Shown here one piece after another: positions 1 to 13,500 of a stretch of DNA of 64,000 bases. Below the pieces are notes generated by a model, which was not told the origin of the DNA, ran no database searches, and saw only the letters and a program-made list of their open reading frames with translations. Both the position numbers and the translations under genes were made by a program. Positions within the stretch are counted from its first letter, which is position 1; each line of letters opens with the position of its first letter. This DNA comes from Phoebastria nigripes (lineage: Eukaryota; Chordata; Aves; Procellariiformes; Diomedeidae): positions 372,001-436,000 of the forward strand of contig JAYKAV010002375.1 in the NCBI GenBank assembly GCA_035582835.1, given 5' to 3'.

Positions 1-261
1 CAGAACAGAAACCACTGATAAATGAGTAAGTATAAACAGCAAATGTTAGGTGGGCAGAAGTATCTTAACACATTAATATCAAAGTAAACCATTTTTTTAT
101 AGCATAGTGATAAGCCAGGTGGTGTTACAGTCCTGTTTAGATGCAGGTGTGAATATATCGCTACAATATATTTGTCTTTCAGAATCCTCCTTTTTCTTGT
201 AATAACGATAGTCATTTTCACCACATGCCCATATCTACTTTTCTTCGAACATTTTCTGTAG

Positions 262-399
262 TGGGAGCATTACCTCAGTTGTGATGGGAGTCCTGACCCA
301 ACTGTACTGCAGGAAATAAATACTTTCATGAGCTTATGGCGTGAAGATCAAAATGAGGACATTCAACTTGTGATGGAGAAGGGAGAACAGGTGCTAAAT
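262..399 (+). CDS. DNAI7: DNAI7 exon, first (probably artefactual) copy
   Basis: Acceptor tttctgtag, donor gtaagt, 138 nt, phase 0 at both ends, encoding 46 residues that begin WEHYLSCDGSPDP. An apparently identical copy is at 1153-1290 with the same intron flanks. This copy is cut off by an N at 573 inside a pyrimidine run, so I treat it as an assembly duplicate. Confidence 0.7.
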
Positions 400-3300
400 G
401 TAAGTGTTAAAATGCTATTATTCAGTTTAAGCTTACCAGAACATATCCTTAACAACCCCCTCCCCCTTCCTTTTTTCCTTTCTTTTTTTTTTCTTTTTTT
501 CTTTTTTTTCTTTCCTTTTTTCCTTTTTTTCCTTTTTTTCCTTTTTTCCTTTTTCTCCTTTTTCTCCTTTTTNAAAAAAAAAAAATATCTAGGATTTCAC
601 ACTCCCACCAGAGGTTTCTGTAACAGCTGAATTGGTGCTGGTAAGGAGGAGGAAATCTCCTTCAGAGGCAGAGAAAGAAGGAATAAACATGTTGGAGTAG
701 AAGGCTCTTAAGCAGCTTTATTGCCAGCGTAGGAATTTTCAGTTTTGTTGGCAGTATCTGGTTTGAGAACCATCTGCCTCTTCCACCTGCACTGGTTCCT
801 CATTTACGTTCTCAGTCATTTATTCTTTCAGCCCCTCATTTGTGGCAGGTGCTGAATTCATTGCTTTTGTAGACGTGCAAGCTCTACCTAGCAGAACAGA
901 AACCACTGATAAATGAGTAAGTATAAACAGCAAATGTTAGGTGGGCAGAAGTATCTTAACACATTAATATCAAAGTAAACCATTTTTTTATAGCATAGTG
1001 ATAAGCCAGGTGGTGTTACAGTCCTGTTTAGATGCAGGTGTGAATATATCGCTACAATATATTTGTCTTTCAGAATCCTCCTTTTTCTTGTAATAACGAT
1101 AGTCATTTTCACCACATGCCCATATCTACTTTTCTTCGAACATTTTCTGTAGTGGGAGCATTACCTCAGTTGTGATGGGAGTCCTGACCCAACTGTACTG
1201 CAGGAAATAAATACTTTCATGAGCTTATGGCGTGAAGATCAAAATGAGGACATTCAACTTGTGATGGAGAAGGGAGAACAGGTGCTAAATGTAAGTGTTA
1301 AAATGCTATTATTCAGTTTAAGCTTACCAGAACATATCCTTAACAACCCCCTCCCCCTTCCTTTTTTCCTTTCTTTTTTTTTTCTTTTTTTCTTTTTTTT
1401 CTTTCCTTTTTTCCTTTTTTTCCTTTTTTTCCTTTTTTCCTTTTTCTCCTTTTTCTCCTTTTTTCTCCTTTTTTCTCCTTTTTTCTCCTTTTTTTCTCCT
1501 TTTTTTCTCCTTTTTTCTCCTTTTTTCTCCTTTTTTTTCCTCCTTTTTTTTTCCTTTTTTTTTCCTTTTTTTTTCCTTTTTTTTTCCTTTTTTTTTTTTT
1601 TTTTTTTCTTTTTTTTGCAGCCAAATGACTGAAATTGGCTATAACCTTCAAAACCCTGAAGTTTTTCTTTGGTTTTTACATTTTTTTAATTACAAATTTA
1701 TTGTTAACTCTAAAGAAGATGACTGTTGACTTTAAATATGCAGTGCATTTAAGGGATTTGTGTGTAATGTTTCTACACTGAGCTCTAGTATTCCAACATC
1801 CATCTTCCCTGCCAGGTACACTTTAAACAGTCTCGAGCCAGAACACGTAAGCTCGTGTCGTATATAGATGCTCCAGTGGACAGCAGCCTTATTGTGTAAC
1901 ACTTACAGCCAGTAAAGTGTCATGTAAGAGCAGGAGTTCCCAAAATGCAAGCCACCAACCATTGATGGTTTGTGAGGCGATTTTAAGCAATTTGTGGCTG
2001 CTCTGTAAATGTAGGATTTTATTTTCATTTATGCTAACTTTAGAGTGTTTTTCAGAAAGTTAAATGGGGTCTTCCAGAAATTGGGGGTGAAAGTCACATG
2101 CGTAATACAACTTTCATTGGGCTGGTTTGGTTCTGAGTGTTCGATTTCCTATCTCGCAAAGCTTGCTGGGTGCTGCAGTTTTCACTTTCCGCATACTGCC
2201 TTTTTCTGAGCCAGCGGGGAATGTGCTGGTCCTTTCCAAGACTTTCAACAGGTAACTCCTCCCTTTCTCTTCCACACTGCAACCCAAGCAAAAAGCCTGG
2301 CAGTTGCCCACTTCCGTTCCTTCTCACCACTCTTCTCCCTGCTGTCATGTCTTTCCCACAAACACACTTCCTCCCCCCGCTGTGTGTTTCCCATCCAACG
2401 CTGAAGCAGTTACAGCTACTTCAGGCCCTGAAAATGTATACTACCTTGCACTGTATGCTCAGTAGAGTATTATGTGATACTAGAAGATAGGCATTTTTGT
2501 TTCGCCCCTACTGGAAAAGCAAGGTGATGTCAAAAAGATTGTCTGTCTTCTCTTGGCTAAAACACTTGAGCATTTCCTTCCCATTCTACATGTTTTTAGA
2601 GGAAACTGTTAAACACTCTGAACTGTGAGATCATCGAGATCAGCAGTTCAGGGTTGACAGGGACCACCTCACTATCCAGGTAGACCATGCTAAAGCTGCA
2701 ATACAAAAAAGACAATAGTAGTTACAATTTGGCTGCTGCTTTGCCACACCTTTAATGAGCAGTGGCACTGCGGTTCCACATGCTAAGAGGAAGAAGAGTC
2801 TGGTAAGTCTGAAAGGAGGCATAAAATGTAATCTGATTGTCCCTTCGTCTCAGTGCTGCAGGTCACTTTGGCCAGCTAGGAATTTTTTAGTTCTATACAA
2901 GCATTTAGATGTTAAGATTTAGCATGTAGTGGAAGACAACAATGTAATGACAGAGTTCCAAACTTCATGCTAAGGATTGTTCTGAGAATTAAAATGTAAT
3001 TGCTGTATGTCTTCCTATTATTTTTTTTTTAAGATTTCATCGTTGAGATTATTACTATAGAAAATATGGTTCCAAAATAAAGCTGAAAGCTTTTCATTAA
3101 AACTAATTTTTGACCAAAAGTTTCTTCATATGACCAACTGGTTCAATAAATGATCTATTTCATAAGCTAAGATTTCACAGCCCACAGGTTAAGGAATGAA
3201 GGAATTGGACTAGAGGAATAAAGGAAGGCAGACTTGACCCTGGAATTTCCAGCACTTTGCATGGTTGACTGTCTATCTGATAATGCTGGCTTAGCACAAT

Positions 3301-4437
3301 TTCTAGAGGTGTAATAGAAGAAGATTATTTCTGCGACCAAGATATGTTTAGGTACAAAGGAAGCAAGTTTGCCTCGTTTTTTATGACAGAACACACAGTA
3401 TATTAAGGGTGGTGTCAAAACAGAGATACTTTTCCCACATATAATGTCTTCTAGTTAATTGAGAAGTTGCAGTTTCTTTTATTGGACACACCACCAAATG
3501 AGATAACAGAAAAAGAAACAGTCCAGTACCAGGAATCTATTCTGGAATTGCAGAATCTGCTTCATCAGAAGTACAATGGAGCAACAGAACACCTGCTTAA
3601 AGTAAGAAAGATTTACTATTTCGAAGTTGTAATATGCCCAATGCACGTAAGGTTAGCTACAAGTGTCTTGTTGTGATGGTTGGTTTTGTTTGTTCTTAAA
3701 TTGTCACAGAGATTCATATTTCAGTTTCCAAATTTAGTATTTGAGTTTCCAAATCTTGTGTATAGCAGATACCAGACTTGTATTTCTTCAAAATCCCTGC
3801 AAATCTTAGCTTTAGAGTGGAAATTCTCATCATTAAGACATTTAATATTAAATTACTGTGACATTTTGTGAGATTTGGAGATGCTGAAAACAAGGGGCGC
3901 TGTATGAAATTTGTTTCCTGTTTTGTCTCGATTTAAATTAAAGTTAGTTGACTGTACAAAAAATTGCAAATGTGAAAAGCATGTCATAAGGTTAGCTTGT
4001 ACGCATTTTTTAATACAAGCTAATATGACTAAAATATTTTTTAAACTGAGGTCTTGGGAAGAGTAAAGAGTATTCAAACAAGAAAATGAAAATGTACTTG
4101 GGAATCAGTTTTCTGGGTTGCATGTATAGGTAGTGATCGTGCTTGCTATTTTAAGTATATTAATCATATATGTAAGTATGTTTAGCAAAAGAATATTGCT
4201 AGAAGAAGCAAAAAAAGGGAAAGAAGTAAAGGAAATAGTGAACCAGTTGTATGTTTGTTCACAGTCAAAACCCTCTGCAAATTAAGAAATGTTAAATTCT
4301 TGATCGTCTTTACTGAGTTTAGGATTAAACTCCTAATGTAATTATAATTTCACAAGTTGTATATTGACAAAAATATAAAATAATCTGTGCAGTGGCTGTG
4401 GGATAGGCTGTGGGCTGTGCTTTATTGCTCAGTAAGT

Positions 4438-4514
<77 letters not shown>

Positions 4515-7500
4515 TTGTCCTGAGAAGTATTTTTGAGGGCACTTGATTAAGGGAGATGATAGGCAGTACCATTGAAGGGGATAATGTAAGATCCCATATT
4601 TGGTGGAATTTTGACTGACAGAATTGATGAAGTCAGAGGAAGAAAAAAAAATAGTTCAAAGACATTTGAGTTTATAACTGTCATGTTTTAATACAAAAAT
4701 ACAGCATACCTGAGCTTGGTCTGGTGTATTTTTATTCCTACGTGTCTTTTCTTATTTATTCAAGTGTAAATGTAGGTAAATCAAAGTGATATAAATAAGA
4801 AGAAAACATGATTAATCTGCTTTTTCTTTGCAGGCAGCTAGTATGTATGAAGATTCTGACACTGGAAATATGCAGGCAGTCATAAAGGATAAGAATGTTA
4901 CTTTTTGTATTTGGGCCAATCTGAAGAAGAAAGTAAGGTACAGCATATTGAAATTCTTAATTTGAAATGAGGCCTGGCCTCATCTACCTAAGTCAAGTAA
5001 ACACCAAGAACCAGTTTCTCATAATCTTTTTCATGTTGAATAGCTTTTATTCTACAGACTCCCAGCTGATGGATTTCATACCAACCTGTTGCTAAGGAAG
5101 GTACTGGTTACATCAGAGTTTTATTAAAGAAACAGGAGTGTTTTATATATGTAGATATATGTATAAAAATACATATATATAAATTTTGTTTCTTAAAATG
5201 CTACGGTAGAACCCTGTTACTGCCAGAACAATTTTTAAAGGAAAACAATAAAACTCATGCAGAGAATTGAAATTCCTCTGGAAGTAATGTTTCTTGCTGA
5301 TGCATTAAAATAGTTCCTAAGCTGTTACAGTTTCTTGCAAAGCGGTGAATGATGCTCTGTGCTCAGTTCTCTGTTAGATAAAAGATTCTAGAGCCTGAAA
5401 TGCAAATATCCTCCATAGTGGGTTCTGAATCTAAGATTTTTTTCTAATTAGATTACCATTTAACTGATATATGTTTCAAAACAGTATTTTTGAGCTGACT
5501 TCCTACTCCCACTCTGCAAATACGAGGAATGAATTGGTAGAAGGACTTTGCCTTGATAAGGACCTGTTGCTGTAAGCTTTGCTAAGATAACTAGAAGGCT
5601 GGGTCCTGAGCAACATCAGACTGACCTGCAGGAAGAGCCAGTTTGGGTTAGTGTTAAAGCCTTTTGGTCAGCTTAGAGATGCACTTAAAATTTTCAACCA
5701 AGAATTAAAAAAAAAAAAAGATGCTTTACTAGAAGATTTTTAGAATGTGTGACTAGCTGATCTTATCAGAAAATAAATATTATTTGAATTGTTCTGGTTT
5801 TGGTTGGGCAGGAATTGCAATGAGCAAGAAACTTCTGTATCTGATGAAAGAACCCAAATTCACAAGTTAGGTACTTGATTTGATGCAAGTTGGCCTCCTA
5901 TGCTGCTCTTAGCCTGTTTCCTACGCTGTCACAAGGATCGGTGGCTGTGTAATACTGTTGATCAAGATTACCTTTACGTCTGTGTATCTCTTTGGATTTT
6001 ATGTGGAAGATGCCGAGACTGATGTAACACAGACAGCTGGTGACTTCATCTATGTAGCAGTTTGCCCATTAAATTAGTCTGTTTTACCAGGAATGTACTG
6101 TGTAGAAGAGCTGCTGTCTGATTCTGCCTCATTGTCATCCTATCATCAGGACCGTTATTTTTGCAGCTCCTGATCCCTTTAATGCAGTCACAGCTCTTCT
6201 GGAGGGGCTTACAGACAGCTGTCAGTACAGCTCTATTCCTCTCTATTTCTTAGCCTGTGCAATGTGACAAAAGAGAATTTAGGTGACTTTTAGTGTAAAA
6301 CATCAATTTGAATACTTATGAAGAAATATAAAAATAAGTGCTGCCAATCTTACTAGGGAATGTCATTTTTTAAACTGTTATTTACAGGTTCAAAAATCAC
6401 ATGTTTTGTGATACACAGCATGGATTTGATCTTCCAAAGTCACTGGCTATGAAGAGTGTTGCTGTTCGCATATTGCATACTCATTATGACCATGTATCTC
6501 CACTTTGGCTGCAATGTCAGAGTATGCCAAAATTGGAAGTCTTAGATAGCAAAGAGTTAACTCGGCATTCAAAAGACAACATAGAAGAACCAGAAGAGGA
6601 GGAAAAGAAAGCCAGAGAAGAGCCCAGCATGCCCGCTGAAGAAGAAACGTGTTCTGGTGGGAGAAAGGTAGGTAAAAAATCTCACACAAGGATGTTCTGC
6701 GATGCTGCTGTTACTCGAGGCCCACTCGCAGTGTCACAGCTTCTTAATGTGTCCTGTGCCTGAGAGTGCCAGGTTCTTAAACGTTTTATAGAAAAAGGCA
6801 ACTTGTGTTAATGCTGTGCCATAGATCCTCTCAAGGGAATGGAAGGATGGATGACCAAGGATTGTCGTACAGAAGGTAGAAAGGGAAGTTTGGACAGGGT
6901 GTGTGGTAGTTGCCACGCAGTTGGCATGCGTGAGTTGGCGTTTGGTTGGCAGTTTAAGAGTAGGATCAAGCCATGAGGAACGTCAGGTGCCATTGTAAGA
7001 TATTTCCATAAATCTGTGACGTATGTCCAGATGAATGGATTCTGCTTCTGAGAAACTGACAGCCCCGTAAAATCACTGCAGGAATCCAATGTTAGGGAAA
7101 TTCGCAGTGTGCAGAATAAGATTCAGTTCAGCAGGTTGTGGCTGTGCAGTTACTTGGTTGCTCCGTGTCTGAATGCTGAAGCTTTGCCAGTATAGGGCTT
7201 TCCTAGTACTGTTTCTGGCTGCTGGATTCTCTTCATCAGCACTCTTCAATGAAGTATGTTGGCTTTAAGTGTTGTGGAGGCTGCTTGGTTTTGTATTCTT
7301 CTTACTGGGTCTGGGTTTTTCATTTTCAGTATCATCTGTGACCTGCAGATAAATGACTCGGGTTCCCTATCTAAAATTTCTGCACAAATAACTGTAAAAC
7401 ATCATGTTTTATGCCTTGTTAATATGTTTGGAGTGATGATCTTTGCCTTTTTTCCTTTTCAGTCCCCGACACCTTTGTAGTGAATCAGTGCCTGAAATCC

Positions 7501-10500
7501 CATTTTTCTTGGTTCCTTTTTTCTTTTTTGTATGACAAATCTTGTCTTTTGGCAGTTTTCACCTACTTTTTTCAGACTTTATTCAAGCTTCTCATTTCAT
7601 TCCTTCTCTTTTTCTTTCCCAGGTCTCACTCTCTTTCTCTCAGTCCAGTTTTGTGAATTTTCCTGTTCCCTCTGAAGACTCCACTTCTCTCAGCTACTTC
7701 GGTCTCTCCTCCTGTCTGGCTCTGCCTTGAGTTCCCCCACATTTATGTGTGTAAACACTTATTTCCCTTCACCTTCTGTCCTGTTCTGGGAGATGCGTGT
7801 TCTTCCCACGCGCTGGCAGGCACAGCACAGGGCACAGGAGGTGCCCGTGCCTCCAAACGGATGGCTTGTACACTGAACTGCTGTTTATCTACTGCTGTGC
7901 TTCCAGAGGAGTCTGCTATGACAGGGATGAATTCGTATCTGGGTTGGAAATTTGGCTGGAAATCTAGTGTAATGTTTTGAAAATAGAAAACAGTGTGAGA
8001 AAGGGAGTAAGTATCATGGGCAAGGCATGGGCTAAGACTGCAAGTGGGGGTTCTGGCAGAGTTTCAGTATGGCTTATGGATTCAACATTGGCTTAAGTTT
8101 TCTTTGTGTCACTCTTCTAGCTGTAAAGTCAGCATAAACGTAATTTTTGAGTGCACACACTGCTAAAAAGGTTAAGTGCTTGTATGGTATGTGGGGAGCT
8201 TGAGATGGAATTTGCTGTGGAAATGAAGTAATTATTTTATGTTTATCTCTATTTGTATATCCGGTTCCAAAGTTGGAGAGTGCCTTTAATCAAAACTATT
8301 TTTGCTAGCGAGGTAGAAAGGATTTTTCCTCAAACCTTGACCCTGTAGCAAGATTGGTGCAGATGTTGCTAGAGGAGTGGGACTGTACTCTTTCTCCTTG
8401 GGCCTCCTTGAAGGAGGTGATGATACCCTCTTCTTTATTGTGTCTGTCTCTGACTAATGAAAAAATGTCTTTTGCTTTTTATGTAGAGTGCTATCTCATT
8501 CAAAGAAAACAGCAACAGCATAGCTGATACAAATGAGACAGAGGAGGAAACTGAGAAGAAATCAGAAATCTTGGACATACCATCACAAGGTATTTGGTTA
8601 GTTTTTATGTGCAGCATTACAAAAGTACTTATTCTAAATATTTTATTTTATATATGGAAACATTGTGATATAGATCTCTCTGTGAATGGACAAAGTTTAT
8701 AAATATATTGATGTTTTGGTAACACTTGAGTTTTGTTGACATTTCTATTAATGATTGTTAAATGCAGGGAGAAAATAGGACAGGTAGGAAAATGGATTTT
8801 GTCCCCACACTTATTTTAATTTATTTATTATTTATGTTTATGTTCGTGTACATGTTTATTATGTTTATGTACATTTGTGTATTATTATGCATATGTATGT
8901 TTATGGGTGAGACACAAAATCTTTATGAATCTGCCAGGCTCTCTGGTGAGATTGACTTCCTCAGAAAAAATTGATTCAAATGCATATAATGGTAGGCACT
9001 CAGGTAGCGTAGGTATTACTGAGTATTCCTTAAATGTGTGCTTAAAGCGAGATATATATGCTGATACGTTTTGCTAAAAGAGGGCCTAATTCTAGGAACT
9101 AAAACTGTTTATCTGTCCCACATAAGTTACAAATTTCTTCAGTGTTGTGGTGTCCTTTGGTTTAATGAGTGCTTTTTCTTGTCTCAAATAAAACAACTGC
9201 AAATTATTCAGCATAGTTTAGCTGAACTGTACAGCCTTTTCCTTGTTGTAAAAAAAAAAAAAACAACCAAACCCCACCCCACAACACTTTCTGCTGAGCA
9301 CAGTCCAAGCAACCAGTTGCCAGACTGGACCCTAAAGACCACCCAAACAAGGTGGGTTTCAAGAGAATATAAAGAACTTGGGCTTCATTTGGAGGAATTT
9401 GCTATTTTATTTCGGTAAGACTTTGAAAATCCCTACCATAGTATTAGGTGAAATGTGTGTGCGCAGAAGTGTACTAATTATGCCTGAATGTCTTCAAGTT
9501 TGTTTATCTGCTTTAATAAGGAGAGAAGGCTTACGAAACTATGCTTTTGCTGGCATGCTAATGATTTGCACGCCCATTCAACCACTTTGCAGAATAGAGT
9601 TTGAAAGGATACTCAGTTACCACACATTCAGTGAAAACAGGCAGCCAGGTAGAGGAGAGGAAAAAAACAGGAATGCAACAACAGGGAAAGGAGCGAGAAC
9701 TGCTGCAGTTCTCTGGATTGAACTTCATTGTACCAGTGTTAAGAAGTTAATTTAGCTTGGGAGAATGAATAGTTTTGTTTAGAAGACACAAATATTAAAA
9801 AGCAAGTTAAAATGCAAGCTACCACTGTGGCTGGTAATAAAATGTTTTTTACTTCCTGTAAAGTTTTTGCTCAGAATAACTGCAAAAGGACATTATGTTG
9901 TGTGAATACAGTAGACTCAAACCTCTGNGTAATGCAACTAAATCTGACATTATAAAATTAACACCATTTTCACTTTTTTAAAAAGCTTGAAGACAGTTTA
10001 TATAGATAATCTCAAAAAAATGACAAATATCTCACACTCTAAAAGCGAATTTCATAACACTTACAGTAGTTGTTTTTACAGTATTGAACACTTTTTCTTG
10101 ATCCCCATCAATGGTAACTTCTGTCCTCCTTCTGTAACATCCAGTGCAATGTTTTATGTGGGCTTGTTTGGTTTTTTTTTAAAGAAAATATTTCTAGGCA
10201 TTTTTGTCCGTGGCACTGATGCCTTCTAATAACATTTTCCAATTAATTAAAACTTAAATGCATACATATATGTAATGTATACATAATGATGCGTAGAAAA
10301 ATATGAATTATCTTTGTTATCTGAAAATTTTGTTTCATGTTAAATCTCTCTTGCTCTTCGTAAATATCATCTTTCACCTTCAGCACATGACCTGTAGGTG
10401 CCTTGTATCTTTTTATTTGCCTCATTTCTTTTCATACCCATGCAATCTTACTAAACCTGTCCAGAATCTACTGTATTGTATACTTGTGAAATTCTTCTGT

Positions 10501-13500
10501 GATTAATGATGTGACTCATTTTGTCAGTAAAATGTTATGCCTATATAACTTTGAAATGACTACAAATTTAGAGCAGAGATTAATCTGTTAACAAGCTCAG
10601 CACCAAAACAAGAAGTGCTTTTCATTGTCCAGCTGTCTTTCTTTCCTCACATTTCAATTAATTGTTAAAAGATTTGGGGAACACCAGTAGATGGTGCTGA
10701 AATGCTGCAGAGTGTAAAGCACTTAAAGCACATGGGCTTTGTGTGCAAAAGTGAAAAATAATAGAGGTGGGAAATTTCAGTGTCTTAGTTTAAGCACCAA
10801 GTTAACTCATGTTGTTTGGTTATTTTTTAGTTCAGGATCCACTGATGCAGGAAGAGACAAATGAAAAAGAAGAGGCAGTAACTGATGAAAACATTGTTGA
10901 TTTGCAACAGTTTGTACCGGTGGGTGGTGTGTACCACATTGATGTACTGCAGCTTCCACCTCAGGTCAAACAAATCAAGGATTGGAGTATGGTGGAGGTA
11001 AGTGAGGAAAGAGATTACACCCCATGCAGTCCTCTTCCCTGTCATCCTTGAATAGCTGTTCCTGGGGTGTGTCACCACTGCACGTATGCAGCATACATGA
11101 TTTCTTGAGCAGCAAACTAAAGGACCAAGTTTTCAAATCATTTTTCAATTACACTTGGCCAATTTTTGGAGCAGCTGGGGGGAACAGATCAGCCTGCACT
11201 TAGAGAGGTGTGTGCTCAGTCAGTGCTCATCAGCATGGCTAGCATAGATCGTTGTGCTGGAAAATGCTCTTGGCCAAAGTAAAAGCAAAGAGAGAAGTTC
11301 TTAGTTTTTCATATGTGAAAGGTATGCTTAAAGAAGGATGGTAACAAAATTACTGCCGATTCAGTTCCAGGCTCTGCAAGGTATTTGAGGACTATAGCCA
11401 ATGTGTTCTAGTTTTCCCACCCATGGAGCCTGATGCAGCGCTAACCTACATCACAGTTTTTACTNTGAAGCTGAAAACATTTAATAAGTGAAATTCCCAT
11501 ACAAACTAAGGAAGCGGGATGGTGGGCAGATCAAGAGGCATGGGATCTTCGTTCCCAGCCGAGCACACAGACCTGCATTACCAGTCGCCTGTGACCTCTT
11601 TCATTCCCTTTGACACTGTGTGGACAAAGTGGAATTATATCTGCTTTTGCCTCTCAGGTGCTCTTGGTTTTTTTGGAGACTGTGGCTCTATTAAAAATTA
11701 CTACGCCTACTGTGTGGCATTACCTTAAGGGTGCCGTTGCCAGCACATGAAGGGTTCGAAGGCCCATTGATAGCCACCCTTCTACTGTCTTCAACGTTGT
11801 AGTTGGAAATGTGCAATATTAGCAAACGATTAATACTAATAAATTTTAAATGGTGTGTTAGGAAACTCCGCAGGTGATTAGGTGGACTTAAAGAAAAAAA
11901 AAAGTCGGCTACTGCATTTTCTAATAAAAATGTTATCTGTCCTTTTCCCATCTTGTCAAAGTTACTCGATGGTGGATTGGAGGCACACCCATATCCCCCA
12001 GAAGAGGCTGAAGATGCCACACATCCCCCAATACAGATAACCCTTAGGCTTTCTGACAATGTGATGTATTTTGAAGATCCTGTGATAGCCCGATGGGATC
12101 CTGCAGGTACAAACTTAGGACATAAATTTATTTTAAGTTTGAATAATGGAATTTATACCTGAGTTCGATTAGTTTCAGAATCCAGCTGTAAAGATAAGAG
12201 CCAATTCAGAGCCCAGAAATAATTTGGGGACTTCAATGTTAGTTGTTTTGGGGTTGGGCTGTTTTGGTTCTATTTTACTTCTGCAGCCTATCTAATAATG
12301 GACTGCTTGTTGAGGCTTTTTACTGTAGCTTTTTAATATGAATGGAAAAAAATACACATCATTTAATGGGCAGTAACACAACTGTATACCACAAATCAAG
12401 TTTTGCTAGGGTGAAGCCATGTAAAGTCCACTTTGAGCCAAATTAGCTCCTAACTACATGTATTAGTATTAAGTTAAAATATGAAAATTAAATATTAAAA
12501 ACCAAATGTGATATTCTAGCTATTAGATAAATACAACATACCTCTGACTTTACATTCATGAAAGAGAGTAGAACCTATTAAAACGGTTTGATGTTTGAAG
12601 TTACTCTTGAAAATGAGCTTGTGGGCTGCTATATAGCAAGTAAGGAATGACAGTTACATTAGTATTTGTATTTCTTTTAGATTAAGGAGAAGCTTTCCTG
12701 TCAAAATTAGCCCAATCTTGTACTTAAAGACAATTAAAATGAGGGGAGTTTTTGCCTTAACTGAATTCTCTTTATTTTGTGCCTAATATTTTATCTTAAC
12801 TGTGAATATTAGTTAACCTAGGATGTCTTTGCTAACTGATTCTTTCCCAGTACATCTCACAAGCGGAAGAATACATCTTTGTATTTTTGCATCCCTTTTG
12901 TAAAGGCCAACAGTGGAGAACTGATGGCATCAGCAACGTAACGTATGAAACACAAGAAAAGAGTATCACCTTTGAGATGGGTGCCTTTTATACAATAGCA
13001 CTTCTCCAGGATGCTCATCTCAACATGCCATATCAGGCATGGGAATTGCGACCTACTGGTACGGATGAAGCACTGCTTCTAGTTACTACAGTCTTTGCAA
13101 CAATTCAGATACAAATTAAGGTACTGTAAATAAATTTTTTTATAAAACATTTGCAGATTTTTAAAAAAATATAGAAATATTACAGTGTCCTTTATTAAGA
13201 ACTTGGGATGCTTCCACAAGAGCAATTTGAATCTCACTCTGCGCCGGTGAAAATGAGGGAGGATCTCTTCCTTTCGAAGCACTGTAAGGAACAGTACTGG
13301 TGATTTAATTTCAGTTATTTTCTGTGAACTGGTCAGAAGAAAGCACCTGTATGATTGTTGTGCAAAGTTCCAGTAAGTGCATTGATATCAATACTACCTT
13401 GCTGAAGTCAAGACTGTTTCACCAGCTAGAGACTTAAAAATTGTTCCTCTCTCCTCCCAACTATACCAAGAGAAATAAAAGCATTCCAAGCAACCTACTA

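Larger units (their letters stand above)
1..1463 (+). repeat. Direct duplication: 1-572 equals 892-1463 (offset 891)
   Basis: Two copies of 572 bases, covering intron, a 138-nt DNAI7 exon and the start of a pyrimidine tract, read as identical, including non-coding bases. Copy 1 stops at an N at 573. The unique 574-891 lies between them. Identity across intron sequence points to an assembly artefact rather than an old duplication. Confidence 0.92.

Noticed and set aside
1219..1651. Open frames of poly-Phe (plus) and poly-Lys (minus) across the pyrimidine tract
   Set aside because: They are translations of a low-complexity C/T tract. The first residues of the plus frame are only the DNAI7 exon running past its donor.
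7542..7980. Adjacent open frames in a DNAI7 intron
   Set aside because: Pyrimidine-rich intron sequence without conservation cues, and the flanking exons join without it.
9378..9755. 125-codon plus-strand open frame in a DNAI7 intron
   Set aside because: No acceptor or donor in phase with neighbouring exons, which already join perfectly. No recognisable similarity.
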